From the NCBI GenBank assembly GCA_031261485.1, contig JAISJO010000056.1, positions 1-50,518 of the forward strand: a stretch of DNA of 50,518 bases, in the 5' to 3' direction. Of the stretch, positions 8,380 through 16,325 are shown in pieces (position 1 is the stretch's first letter; each line of letters opens with the position of its first letter). The notes below the pieces were generated by a model. It saw only the letters and a list, made by a program, of their open reading frames with translations. It was not told the origin of the DNA and made no database searches. The stretch is from Propionibacteriaceae bacterium. Lineage in GTDB: Bacteria; Actinomycetota; Actinomycetes; Propionibacteriales; Propionibacteriaceae. A program made the position numbers and the translations under genes.

Positions 8380-8398
8380 AGTATGACGTTGTCATACT
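8380..8398. promoter_or_regulatory. Operator palindrome of the YafQ/DinJ module
   Basis: Perfect 8-bp inverted repeat AGTATGAC-GTT-GTCATACT, 20 bp upstream of the antitoxin start. Antitoxins of this family repress their own operon by binding such repeats. -10-like hexamers (CATACT, TATGAT) overlap or flank it but no clear -35 is seen. Confidence 0.65.
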
Positions 8399-8446
8399 AT
8401 CATATGTGAGGGAGGGGGCGAGACGAGAAACCGTCCCCGTTTGGCC

Positions 8447-8983
8447 CTACTTTTCATTCCAATAGGCAACAAGAAATATAGATTGGTCTTTCGGGTTATT
8501 CGTGATGGTGACAGTGATGACGATCTTCGCCTCATCTGAGTCTTGAATGACGAAGGAACCATCATAGTCGGCGCTGTCGTTCGTGCACGTCGACCGCGCC
8601 CACCGTCCGTCGTCTCCATTGATCTTGACTTCCCATTCCACCGAGTCCGAAGCGCATCGCACGCGGACTCCGACATGGGTGGCGCTGTCTGACACCAAGA
8701 CTTCAAGGTCGGTCGACTGCTGGAGTTGGTACTCCCCCACAGGGTTTCCGCCAGCAGCGGCAACCCTGTCAGTGAGTTCGCCGAGTATGACCTGCGCTGA
8801 TTGCGTGGGAGGGGCGTACGTGGTGGGCGGAGAGAAGGAAGAGGCATTTACGCTAGGTTCCTGAGAAGGTTGCTGAATCGGGCCTTCGCATCCGGAGCAC
8901 AGAATGAGAGCGAGGCCAAGACCCAAGAATGACGAGACCGTTGCCACGACCGACTTGGGGGCGTGTTTCGTTGACGTCAACAT
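8447..8983 (-). CDS. Putative lipoprotein of unknown function
   Basis: About 178 residues from ATG 8983; the open frame starts at 9019 but the preceding 12 residues do not look like a signal. A basic start (MLTSTKHAPK) is followed by a hydrophobic stretch and the lipobox LCSGC, with the lipidated Cys near residue 31. A Ser/Pro-rich tether precedes a C-terminal domain of mainly beta character (DLEVLVSDSATHVGVRVRC ... IVITVTITNN) with two further Cys that could form a disulfide. No family recognised. It lies directly upstream of the toxin-antitoxin pair on the same strand but the pair's operator separates them. Confidence 0.65.
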   Translation of the reverse strand: MLTSTKHAPKSVVATVSSFLGLGLALILCSGCEGPIQQPSQEPSVNASSFSPPTTYAPPTQSAQVILGELTDRVAAAGGNPVGEYQLQQSTDLEVLVSDSATHVGVRVRCASDSVEWEVKINGDDGRWARSTCTNDSADYDGSFVIQDSDEAKIVITVTITNNPKDQSIFLVAYWNEK

Positions 8984-9191
8984 GATGATCCCAGACCTCT
9001 CTGTCACCAAGAGCGTCAACGGACAGTGTCAAGACTTCTGATGTCTTTCTACTTGTCATCATAGTCGAAGTAACAGTTTCTGCCAACCAAGCACCTGCCC
9101 CACGCAGTTGGAATGCGAAGTCGGAGGTCGATTCCTCACTGAAAGTGAGCGCGAAATCATGGTGCCGGAGAAGGCTTGCCCGAGGTGGAGA

Positions 9192-9214
9192 GGGGGACAA
9201 GAGTGTCCCCTTTT
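9192..9214. terminator. Hairpin after the luxR-like gene
   Basis: GGGGACA-AGAG-TGTCCCC with TTTT following on the plus strand. On the minus strand it lies about 35 bp beyond the end of the LuxR-type gene and could end that operon, though the T-run is on the other strand. No plus-strand gene precedes it. Confidence 0.35.
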
Positions 9215-9247
9215 ATCGTCCCCTCTTGCCTTTGTTCTAGTTGCTGG

Positions 9248-10255
9248 TCACAGGCCGGGGAGGAGGCCTTCAAGGTGGGCGGTGACGACGGCTTGGGTAC
9301 GGGTGGTGGCGCCTAGTTTGGTGAGGATGTGCTCGACGTGGGTTTTCACTGTGGCGGGGGAGATGTACAGGGTTTCGCCGATTTGGCGGTTGGTTCGGCC
9401 TTGGGAGATGAGACGCAATACCTCTAGTTCTCGGGTGGAGAGAGCTGGCACACCCTCCAGCGGGGTCACGTCGGGAGGCTCCGGTGTGGCTGTGGCTGTG
9501 GCAGTTGCGACGGAAGTCTCCGCTGAGGGAGTTGCCGAGCCAGTCGAAGCGGAAGTGGTTGGGGCTGTGCCAGTCGCGGCGGAGGGTTCCGGAGCCGTGC
9601 CGGACGGTGTTGGAGCACCTTGCCCTCCAGCGGCCGCAACGCGCCCGGTCCTTTCCATCCATCGTGCTCGTTCTGCCTCGACGCCTGCTTGGCGGTACGC
9701 TTCGGCCAACCCCTCTTGCGATGCCTCTAGGTCCTCCAGCAGAGCGGCCTTCTCGCGGCCCCAGTCTCCCAAAGCAGTGACCCATGAACCCATGGCGAGT
9801 GAGAAAGCTATGGTCAGACAGCAGATTATTACATACGCGGGCACATCGGTGAAGGTGGACGACCTGAGGTAATCGCCGAGGCTGGCGCCCACACCTGCTG
9901 CGATTGCCACGGCGAAGGTCCATACAATTCCCCGTTTTCTCTGGCGAGAGGCAACCCATACCAAGGGACACACCATCACGAAGAATGTCATTAGGTTGGT
10001 CTCTAGCATCGGACCGAAGAACATAGCCACAAGAAGAAATACCAGGTACGCGGTGTCGGACACCGAGGGAGCGTCGCGTTCTTGCAAGACAAGGCGGCGG
10101 CCCCAGAAGATGTACGTCACGGTGAAGACCAGCATCCACGCGACGGATTCCACCCAGGACATCAGGGGCTTGCCAATCTGCGCGGCGAGCATGGCCAGAA
10201 CAACTCCTGCCACGAGCAGGTCTTTCCATTTGCTGGGCAGCACCATGGCGTTCAT
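9248..10255 (-). CDS. Membrane-anchored LuxR-type transcriptional regulator
   Basis: A 335-residue protein with an unusual layout. Residues about 10-165 hold five or six hydrophobic segments resembling the sensor part of DesK/NarX-type histidine kinases. A helical stretch follows (about 168-205, EKAALLEDLEASQEGLAEAY to EAERARWMERTG), where such kinases would have the ERARIARELHD phosphorylation helix, but there is no His box and no ATPase domain. An Ala/Thr/Pro/Ser-rich linker of about 60 residues leads to a C-terminal LuxR helix-turn-helix (LSTRELEVLRLISQGRTNRQ..). It is the last gene after an ABC-2 exporter on the same strand and probably regulates it. What it senses is unknown. Confidence 0.8.
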   Translation of the reverse strand: MNAMVLPSKWKDLLVAGVVLAMLAAQIGKPLMSWVESVAWMLVFTVTYIFWGRRLVLQERDAPSVSDTAYLVFLLVAMFFGPMLETNLMTFFVMVCPLVWVASRQRKRGIVWTFAVAIAAGVGASLGDYLRSSTFTDVPAYVIICCLTIAFSLAMGSWVTALGDWGREKAALLEDLEASQEGLAEAYRQAGVEAERARWMERTGRVAAAGGQGAPTPSGTAPEPSAATGTAPTTSASTGSATPSAETSVATATATATPEPPDVTPLEGVPALSTRELEVLRLISQGRTNRQIGETLYISPATVKTHVEHILTKLGATTRTQAVVTAHLEGLLPGL

Positions 10256-10304
10256 CCTATCTGCGGGTGTGACTTATCAGGATTGTCGGGGTCTGGAGGG
10301 TGGC

Positions 10305-11177
10305 TTACCTCGTTACCGTCCGTGTCATGATCTGCCAAGCAGCAATGAAGAATACAACTATCATGGCGGCCAGCATGGACGCGGTCGCGCCGGAGGTTAC
10401 CGCCCAATCGCCCACAGTGAGGATGATGCCCATGGCCTCCATCGCGGGAGCGCGCGTGACTTCGGGCAGGGACGCGATGACCTGAGAAGTGTAGGGCAGT
10501 CGTACGAGCGCGCTGGCTTGGGCAAACGGCAGAGCATTGAGGACATTCGCCACCGCGACGGGCAAAGACGACGCCGTCACGTACGTCTCGGCGACGAAAC
10601 CAAACGCGACTCCCACGATGACCGACAGACCAGAGAACGCGCTGCTCGTCTTGACGAGGGACACGACTGCGCCCATCAGCGCGGTGAACCCCACGCAACT
10701 GAGCATGAGCCAACCCCAGGCCCGCACGACGTCGACGCCGCTCAGTGGGATGGCATTGCTGAGGCAGTATGCCGTGCCCAGGATGTACACGAGGGTTGTC
10801 ATCACCATGGAGATGATGGTCGCCGCCCCCAAGTACCCGGCGGTGATCATCCAACGCGGGATGGGGGCCACCAGGAAGTCGCGCCACTTCGTGGATTCGC
10901 GGTCGTCGACGTACCCGGCCAGCGCGCCCAACCCGGTCGTGGCAGAGGCGATGACGCACGCCGACGCGATGAGCCAGGAGACAAGGAGGTTGTCAGCGGT
11001 CGCGGTGTCGATGGCGCCCGAGAACCCCGTCACGATGGAATCACGAATGGTTGTTCTCAGGAAGAGGAGGACGAGGAAGAGCGCGATGAGCGCGCCGAGG
11101 AGGGAGAAGAAGACTCCGGCTCGGTCCACGACGAATCCCTTGATATTGCGGCGGATGAGAGTGAGAAGTGTGGTCAT
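10305..11177 (-). CDS. ABC-2 type transporter permease
   Basis: Membrane subunit of a DrrAB-like exporter, 290 residues from ATG 11177, which is preceded by AAGGAC at suitable spacing; the open frame runs further upstream to 11363 but that part is repeat-like and not protein-like. A first membrane segment (about residues 19-42) is followed by a large extracytoplasmic loop, then a group of five hydrophobic segments ending at the C-terminus, the usual ABC-2 pattern. It follows the ATPase gene after a 252-bp gap and precedes the LuxR-like gene by 49 bp. Likely exports a drug, lipid or peptide; substrate unknown. Confidence 0.85.
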   Translation of the reverse strand: MTTLLTLIRRNIKGFVVDRAGVFFSLLGALIALFLVLLFLRTTIRDSIVTGFSGAIDTATADNLLVSWLIASACVIASATTGLGALAGYVDDRESTKWRDFLVAPIPRWMITAGYLGAATIISMVMTTLVYILGTAYCLSNAIPLSGVDVVRAWGWLMLSCVGFTALMGAVVSLVKTSSAFSGLSVIVGVAFGFVAETYVTASSLPVAVANVLNALPFAQASALVRLPYTSQVIASLPEVTRAPAMEAMGIILTVGDWAVTSGATASMLAAMIVVFFIAAWQIMTRTVTR

Positions 11178-11289
11178 TGCATGTCCTTGTCCAGGTTTGT
11201 GATGGGATTCAGTGGGAAACGAGCATTTTGGCATTTCGCCATGCTGCGCGAGCGAAGCGCTGGTGGCAGCATCCACTTGTCGGTTGGAG

Positions 11290-11311
11290 ATCCTGCGACT
11301 TCGCGCAGGAT
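11290..11311. repeat. Small inverted repeat in the ATPase-permease gap
   Basis: ATCCTGCG-ACTTCG-CGCAGGAT, a perfect 8-bp inverted repeat inside a 252-bp non-coding gap between two genes of one operon. A related GATCCTGCGACT string occurs at about 12748, suggesting a dispersed REP-like element. Confidence 0.45.
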
Positions 11312-11429
11312 GACGGGTGGAGTGGACTGGAAGGTCGAATTGAGATTGATGGGAAAGTACCAATGCTTACATCTTTGGAGATTGCACGTCGGGGTGATTC
11401 GGATGACTAGGGTGCCCATGGTCATATGG

Positions 11430-12338
11430 TCAGTGTTCGCGCAGAGACGAGCCGGTGAGGGCCAGAAAGACATCGTCCATTGTCCCGTGTTGAAACTCGA
11501 AACCGGTGATGTGCGACTGGTTGGCGGCGAGAATAGTCAAGGCATGTTGGTCAGAGTCGACGTCGACGAGCACCCAATCGGTTTCGGTTGTTGTGGCCAG
11601 TCCTTGCCCTGTGAGCACGTTCTCCAGTTCGGAATCCCCGCGAAGCCGCAGGTGGGACTGGGAATGGGCCGTGCGTAAGTGTGCGGGAGTGCCTGCCGCG
11701 ATGATGTGCCCGTGGTCGATGATAGTCACCTGGTCGGCGCCCTCTGCCTCCTCCATGTAGTGAGTTGTCAGAAAGACAGTGAGGTCCATTTCGGAGCGCA
11801 GATTCGAGAGGATGGACCACACCATGTTGCGCGACTGCGGGTCGAGTCCCGTGGTCGGCTCATCCAGGAAGAGGATGTCGGGGCGCGGCAGCAGGGCCCG
11901 GGCGATATCCACTCGTCGCCGTTGCCCGCCGGACAGAGTCCCGTACTTCTGTTTGAGGACATCCCGAAGTTCGAGTTGTTCGATTACCCAAGCAGTATCG
12001 GTTTCTGGACCGGTCAGTTTGGCCCGAATGGACAGGTTGTCACGAACAGACAATGCCTTGTCCAGCAGCGAGTCTTGGAAGACGACGCCGATACGGGAGC
12101 GGATAGCACGGTCGTCATGGCCGATGCGCGCCTGGCCGGTCGGGAGGTTGTACGTCACGGTCCCCTCATCTGGACGGGCGAGAGTCGTGAGCATGGAAAT
12201 GGTCGTTGATTTCCCCGCGCCATTGGGCCCGAGGAACGCGAAGAGCGAGCCGGGTTGTACCTCGAAACTCACTCCGTCCACAGCGGTGACGGGGCCATAG
12301 CGCCGAATGAGGTCCCAGACCTCGATGATGGGTGACAT
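11430..12338 (-). CDS. ABC transporter ATP-binding protein (DrrA-like)
   Basis: Cytoplasmic ATPase of an ABC-2 exporter, 302 residues. Walker A GPNGAGKST (about residues 38-46), signature LSGGQRRRVDIARAL, Walker B ILFLDEPTTGLD and the switch His in FLTTHYMEEAE are all present. A C-terminal extension of about 80 residues beyond the ATPase core is typical of DrrA/daunorubicin-type ATPases. ATG 12338 has GAAAGGACTCCAC in front. It heads the leftward operon with the permease and the membrane LuxR regulator. Confidence 0.92.
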   Translation of the reverse strand: MSPIIEVWDLIRRYGPVTAVDGVSFEVQPGSLFAFLGPNGAGKSTTISMLTTLARPDEGTVTYNLPTGQARIGHDDRAIRSRIGVVFQDSLLDKALSVRDNLSIRAKLTGPETDTAWVIEQLELRDVLKQKYGTLSGGQRRRVDIARALLPRPDILFLDEPTTGLDPQSRNMVWSILSNLRSEMDLTVFLTTHYMEEAEGADQVTIIDHGHIIAAGTPAHLRTAHSQSHLRLRGDSELENVLTGQGLATTTETDWVLVDVDSDQHALTILAANQSHITGFEFQHGTMDDVFLALTGSSLREH

Positions 12339-12517
12339 GTGGAGTCCTTTCGGTGGGGCCTCTGTGAACGATCTCGTTTCCTGCGGAGGATTCAGTGAGG
12401 AGTGCCTTCAGTCTGCCTGTTCGGTCTGGGCGCACGCCCTCAGCCGTTCGACCGATTCACCGGACAGTCGGCCACATGGGGGATGCCAGAGTTGGCCTGG
12501 ACACGGGAGTGACAAGA

Positions 12518-12668
12518 CCCTCCTCCCCCCGAATGACAGGTTTCCCTCCGAACGGACTCAGCCGCAGGTGTGGGCAGTGTGGTGAGCAGGCTGGGGCGCA
12601 AATCGTCCCACCGATTTGGGGAAAGCCCCGAGTGAAGCGAGGCGATAACCTGGCGAAGCCATCGCCTC
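12518..12668. repeat. Long direct repeat, copy A (151 bp)
   Basis: Starts CCCTCCTCCCCCCGAATGAC and ends at a CATCGCCTC; it matches 12991-13141 base for base along its length apart from roughly one difference in ten. The repeats lie in an 838-bp gap without a believable gene. The frames open here (on both strands) follow the repeat in unrelated proteins and are rich in Cys, His, Arg and Pro, so I treat them as non-coding. Confidence 0.75.
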
Positions 12669-12990
12669 GAGGAACGCCCTGCGCACCACACTGCCCCCAC
12701 CTGCGGCGCCCCCCACTATGACTCGACAATGCAGTCGGGGATTCTGGATCCTGCGACTGCCGCATCCAACTTTGGCCATATCCGGCAGATTTCGATGGCC
12801 GATGTCGATCTAGGATCAAACTCAGCCCGAAACCAGCCCGGAAACGGGCCAACTTTGCACCAACTCCGAATCGCACCCAAGAATCCTCACGAACAAGGCC
12901 AAAGTTCGCCTGAACAGAGGCGGCAGAGAACTCACCTCCCCACGGAAGACAGGCTCCCCCCAGTATTGGAAGTCTCAACCTGGCCCGATT

Positions 12991-13141
12991 CCCTCCTCCC
13001 CCCGAATGACAGGTTTCCCTCCGAAAGGACCCAGCCGCTGGTGTGGGCAGTGTGGCGCGCAGGCTGGGGCGCAAATCGTCCCACCGATTTGGGGAAAGCC
13101 CCGAGTGGAGCGAGGCGGTAAAGTGGCGAAGCCATCGCCTC
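12991..13141. repeat. Long direct repeat, copy B (151 bp)
   Basis: Second copy, 473 bp after copy A and in the same orientation, without insertions relative to it. Between the copies (12669-12990) I see no gene. Such GC-rich intergenic mosaics recur in multiple copies in some actinobacterial and gut genomes; whether this one does cannot be tested within the window. Confidence 0.75.
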
Positions 13142-13176
13142 TCCGGGCTCCTGCACTGCTCCTGCTTGAGCGCTAC

Positions 13177-13557
13177 CTACTCGTGGTACGCAGTCAGCTC
13201 AAGTTCCAGCAGCATTCCGTTAGGCCACGGCGTGACGTGAGCAACCGCAATCACTGGAGCCGCCTTGCCGAAAACCTTGGCGAAGGTCTCATAAGCCGAC
13301 GGAGTCTGGGGCAAATCAACCTGATAGAGCTTGACAGCAATCGTGTCATCAAAGGTGAAACCGGCTTCTTCCAGGATGGGTGTGAGCTTTTCCACAACAT
13401 AGGCAAGCTGTTCCTTGCCGTCTTTGCCGATGACATTCATATTGTCGTCGACAGGAGCTGTGGCAGAAACGAAGAGGAAGTTCCCGGCCACGATGGCGCG
13501 CGAGTATCCTATTTGCTTCTCCATTGGCAGTGAGGAATTGATCTTCTTGATTGCCAT
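13177..13557 (-). CDS. Rid family protein (YjgF/YER057c/UK114), apparently without the catalytic Arg
   Basis: Small trimeric cytoplasmic protein of 126 residues. Classic RidA hydrolyses reactive imines such as 2-aminoacrylate formed by PLP enzymes acting on serine or cysteine. The fold is recognisable (YSRAIVAGNFLFVSATAPVD, then LTPILEEAGFTFDDTIAVKLY), but the segment that normally reads P-A-R-S-x-V-E-V here reads PVIAVAHV (from residue 101), so the Arg equivalent to Arg105 of RidA is replaced, probably by Ile103. It may belong to a Rid subgroup without imine deaminase activity. It is the last gene of the amino acid uptake/dipeptidase operon; ATG 13557 follows GAAAGGAACA. Confidence 0.85.
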   Translation of the reverse strand: MAIKKINSSLPMEKQIGYSRAIVAGNFLFVSATAPVDDNMNVIGKDGKEQLAYVVEKLTPILEEAGFTFDDTIAVKLYQVDLPQTPSAYETFAKVFGKAAPVIAVAHVTPWPNGMLLELELTAYHE

Positions 13558-13571
13558 GATTGTTCCTTTCT

Positions 13572-14228
13572 CTAGGCTTTGGGCTGGACTTCCTTCGCAG
13601 AAATCACGGTGAGAAACTCCCGGAAGTGGGTTGGCTTCTCTATTTCGGACAGCGAGACATTCACTAGGTCGATCTGAGGAATGTAGGCATTGTTGGTGAC
13701 GCGAGGGTCGGCGAGTACCGCCACATCGTCACCAATACTCTCGTTGCCGACGGCGATGCGAGGTGCCCGCAGAACCAACCAGTCGGTCGTTTCGGGAACG
13801 AGTTCCTCTTCCATTGTCTCTTTGTCGTCGAGGCGACGACCCATGAGTTCCCACACCCGCCCAACATAGGCAGTGTCGTCGTGGCTCGTGCGCACACCAT
13901 GTGTTCCGGTGAAGACTGCTCGCTTGATGGCACCTGATCGAAGATAGGGGACTATGGTCTTCACTGAGGTCGTACACACATGTACTTCCTCCTCAAATGT
14001 GCCTGATGCACCCAGGCCCACAGCGGAGTACACAGCCTCTTGCCCCTCCAGCAACGTCGCAATGTCCTCCTGGTTCAACGCATCGCCAACGACGAGACGG
14101 GCCCCGTCAAGGCCTTCGGTATCGGCAGTCGGACGGACCAAAGCAGTTACTTCATGGCCGTTTGCGAGCGCGACCTGGACAAAGAGACGGCCGGTCTTAC
14201 CGGTCCCGCCCAATACAGCTATTTTCAT
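13572..14228 (-). CDS. NAD(P)-binding atypical short-chain dehydrogenase
   Basis: Rossmann-fold protein of 218 residues. The nucleotide motif GGTGKTG lies at residues 8-14, followed by VTALVRP and VVGDALN at the positions usual in NAD(P)H-binding (NmrA/YwnB-like) proteins. The YxxxK catalytic pair of classic SDRs is not evident. Its start lies 15 bp after the dipeptidase stop and its end 14 bp before the Rid gene, so it belongs to the operon. Likely an oxidoreductase or redox-sensing protein; substrate unknown. Confidence 0.8.
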   Translation of the reverse strand: MKIAVLGGTGKTGRLFVQVALANGHEVTALVRPTADTEGLDGARLVVGDALNQEDIATLLEGQEAVYSAVGLGASGTFEEEVHVCTTSVKTIVPYLRSGAIKRAVFTGTHGVRTSHDDTAYVGRVWELMGRRLDDKETMEEELVPETTDWLVLRAPRIAVGNESIGDDVAVLADPRVTNNAYIPQIDLVNVSLSEIEKPTHFREFLTVISAKEVQPKA

Positions 14229-14243
14229 TTTGTCATCTCTCTC

Positions 14244-15380
14244 TTATTCGTCGGCGGCAGCATCAGTAACTGCCTGCCACAGCGCGATGTAGTTTTCGCC
14301 CCACAGCTTGTTGATGTCGTCTTGGGTGTATCCACGACCCAACAGGGCTTCCGAGACATTGTGTGCTTGCGAAGCGTTGATCCAGTCAGCGACACCACCG
14401 CCGTGATTGAAATCGGAAGCAAGACCGACGTGGTCAATTCCGACAAGTTCCACGGCTTTATCGATGGAGTCGATGTAGTTCTGAACGGTTTCGGTCGGAT
14501 GATCTAGATCGAGAACCACGTGCCATTTGTGCAGGAACTCCCAGAACTTTGCGTCGTCCCATCCGGCAGTCTCCGGATTGTCCACTGTGGAGAACTCGGC
14601 CTCATTTTGCGGCGGAGTCAGCCCATACTCGCGCCAAAGCGCCGAGACTTCGTCTTTCCGCTGCGCTGGAATCGCGCGAAGATACAGAGCGAAGGCCACC
14701 ACATTGACCAAGCCACCATTGTCCGCGATGCGACGAGCGTTGGCGTCGGTCAGGTTGCGGGGTACGTCCACGACTGATCGGAAACCCGTGTGGGAAGCCA
14801 AGACAGGTGCCGAGGACACATCAAGAGTGACGTCTACTCCTCTAGTGGAAAGCTGGGAAACGTCCACTATGACACCGCGTTCATTGAGGCGGCGGACTCC
14901 TTCGATTGCCAATGGACTCAGGCCCTGGAAGTCGATGTGCTCCGAAACGAACGGATAGGCGCGAGCCGACTCGGCCCACCAATTCGTCCCAATGAAGGCA
15001 AAAGCAAACTGACGAACTCCCCGATCCACCCACAGGTTGAGGGCATCAAGATTGGGAACATCGTCAAAAGCAGAGACATTCTGATAGCCCAGAATGACTG
15101 CGAACTTGCCGTCCTTCTGAGCCTCGATTAGCTCTTGTGGGGTGTGGACAAATCGCACCGAATCGGAGTGGGTTCCAACATAGTCGGTGACATTTGCATA
15201 CTGCCTCTCCAACTCAGCGAGGATGGGGGTCTTGTCCCCACCCCGCCGCGTTGGTTGAGCTTGGATCGTGATGACGGAAGCGTTGATGCCGCCGCGGCGA
15301 GCCAACTCAATGCTGAAATGGGCGTTCTCGTCGTCGATGGGGAAATCGACGTGCCCATCTAGTCGGATGGAATTACTCAT
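14244..15380 (-). CDS. Membrane dipeptidase family protein (peptidase M19)
   Basis: Zinc-dependent dipeptidase of 378 residues. The first metal-binding HxD is seen at His10-Val-Asp12 in LDGHVDFP, the HTGFRS motif in the middle and VGLASDFNHGGG near the C-terminus corresponds to the M19 GSDFDG motif. No signal peptide, so it acts in the cytoplasm. It overlaps the binding-protein gene of the amino acid importer by 4 bp (ATGA). Family members cleave dipeptides, including cysteinylglycine and cystinyl-bis-glycine, and some act on D-amino acid dipeptides. With the cysteine-codon leader at the head of this operon, Cys-containing dipeptides are the likeliest substrate here; that is inference. Confidence 0.88.
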   Translation of the reverse strand: MSNSIRLDGHVDFPIDDENAHFSIELARRGGINASVITIQAQPTRRGGDKTPILAELERQYANVTDYVGTHSDSVRFVHTPQELIEAQKDGKFAVILGYQNVSAFDDVPNLDALNLWVDRGVRQFAFAFIGTNWWAESARAYPFVSEHIDFQGLSPLAIEGVRRLNERGVIVDVSQLSTRGVDVTLDVSSAPVLASHTGFRSVVDVPRNLTDANARRIADNGGLVNVVAFALYLRAIPAQRKDEVSALWREYGLTPPQNEAEFSTVDNPETAGWDDAKFWEFLHKWHVVLDLDHPTETVQNYIDSIDKAVELVGIDHVGLASDFNHGGGVADWINASQAHNVSEALLGRGYTQDDINKLWGENYIALWQAVTDAAADE

Positions 15381-16285
15381 GAAACGATCGGAGTCGGATT
15401 GACTTCGGACTTCTCGATTGCTGCATTCTCAATGCCATACTTGGTCAGGACTGCGCCATACGTACCATCAGCAATAGAGGCATTCACCGCATCTGCCCAC
15501 AGTTGGGCATACCCAGACTCCTTGGAGACGGCAAACCCGGACAGGCCGACGATGACCTGCGGGCCGGTGAGCTTCCACGAAGGATCCTCCTTGACGAGCC
15601 AACCACCCGAAGAAGCAGTAACCGAGCCTAGGCGCGCGCGACCGGACTTAACAGCCAAGAACTCTGCGCCCTTATCTGGGAAGGTCAAGAGTTCAACGGC
15701 TTCCTTCCCGTCAGCCACGCACTTCGCGGAGACCCTCTCCACATGAGCGGAAACCGAGTCGCCGGCGATGCTCGCAACGGTGAGACCGCACAAGTCAGAA
15801 TCCTGATTGCCGACATCTGGCTGATCCGAAGGAGTAATGAAGAAATAGCCAGAGGAATACACGGAAATCTGATCGACGACCTCGATGCGCTCGGCCAAGA
15901 TGTCGGTACCCAACCCAACGTCGTATTTTCCGGACTGGACACCAGTGACGGTGGTCTTCCAGTCGTTCGGGATGAGCTCGATGGTGGCACCAAGCTCGGC
16001 AGCGGCGGCGGCAACCGTCTCATAGATGTACCCCACCGGGTCGCCCTTATCATCAAATGCGGCCAGCGGAAGCCCCCAATCGGGCTGGAAGGTGCCGGTG
16101 ACGGTGGTTCCGCGCAGCGGGTTGTTTTCGAGGGTCCAGCTTTCAGGTCCGGTGGCTGCCTCGCTGGCAGGAGCACTCGGATTGTCAGAGGAGGTCCCTG
16201 TTGTGGAGCCGCCAGAGCAGCCAGCCAGCAATGCAGTCATACCCACGATAGCCACAAGGGCCTTGGCAATATGCGTTTTCTTCAT
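15377..16285 (-). CDS. Amino acid ABC transporter substrate-binding lipoprotein (SBP family 3)
   Basis: Extracytoplasmic receptor, about 302 residues. Two ATGs stand in tandem (16288 and 16285); the second has the better distance from AAAGGA. The lipobox LLAGC puts the lipidated Cys at residue 23. The body is a family-3 protein: GDPVGYIYETVAAAAAELGA, then WKTTVTGVQSGKYDVGLG and the closing segment with AQLWADAVNASIADGTYG. It lies between the importer ATPase and the dipeptidase gene. Family members bind polar amino acids, cystine among them; cystine is favoured by the leader sequence of the operon, not by residues I can identify. Confidence 0.9.
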   Translation of the reverse strand: MKKTHIAKALVAIVGMTALLAGCSGGSTTGTSSDNPSAPASEAATGPESWTLENNPLRGTTVTGTFQPDWGLPLAAFDDKGDPVGYIYETVAAAAAELGATIELIPNDWKTTVTGVQSGKYDVGLGTDILAERIEVVDQISVYSSGYFFITPSDQPDVGNQDSDLCGLTVASIAGDSVSAHVERVSAKCVADGKEAVELLTFPDKGAEFLAVKSGRARLGSVTASSGGWLVKEDPSWKLTGPQVIVGLSGFAVSKESGYAQLWADAVNASIADGTYGAVLTKYGIENAAIEKSEVNPTPIVS

Positions 16286-16325
16286 CATTTTTCCTTTCGG
16301 GGCGCATCCTCCACGACCCTGTTCT

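Noticed and set aside
12457..13074. Minus-strand open frame of 205 codons in the repeat block
   Set aside because: It follows the two 151-bp repeats, which give near-identical peptide blocks of odd composition; treated as non-coding.
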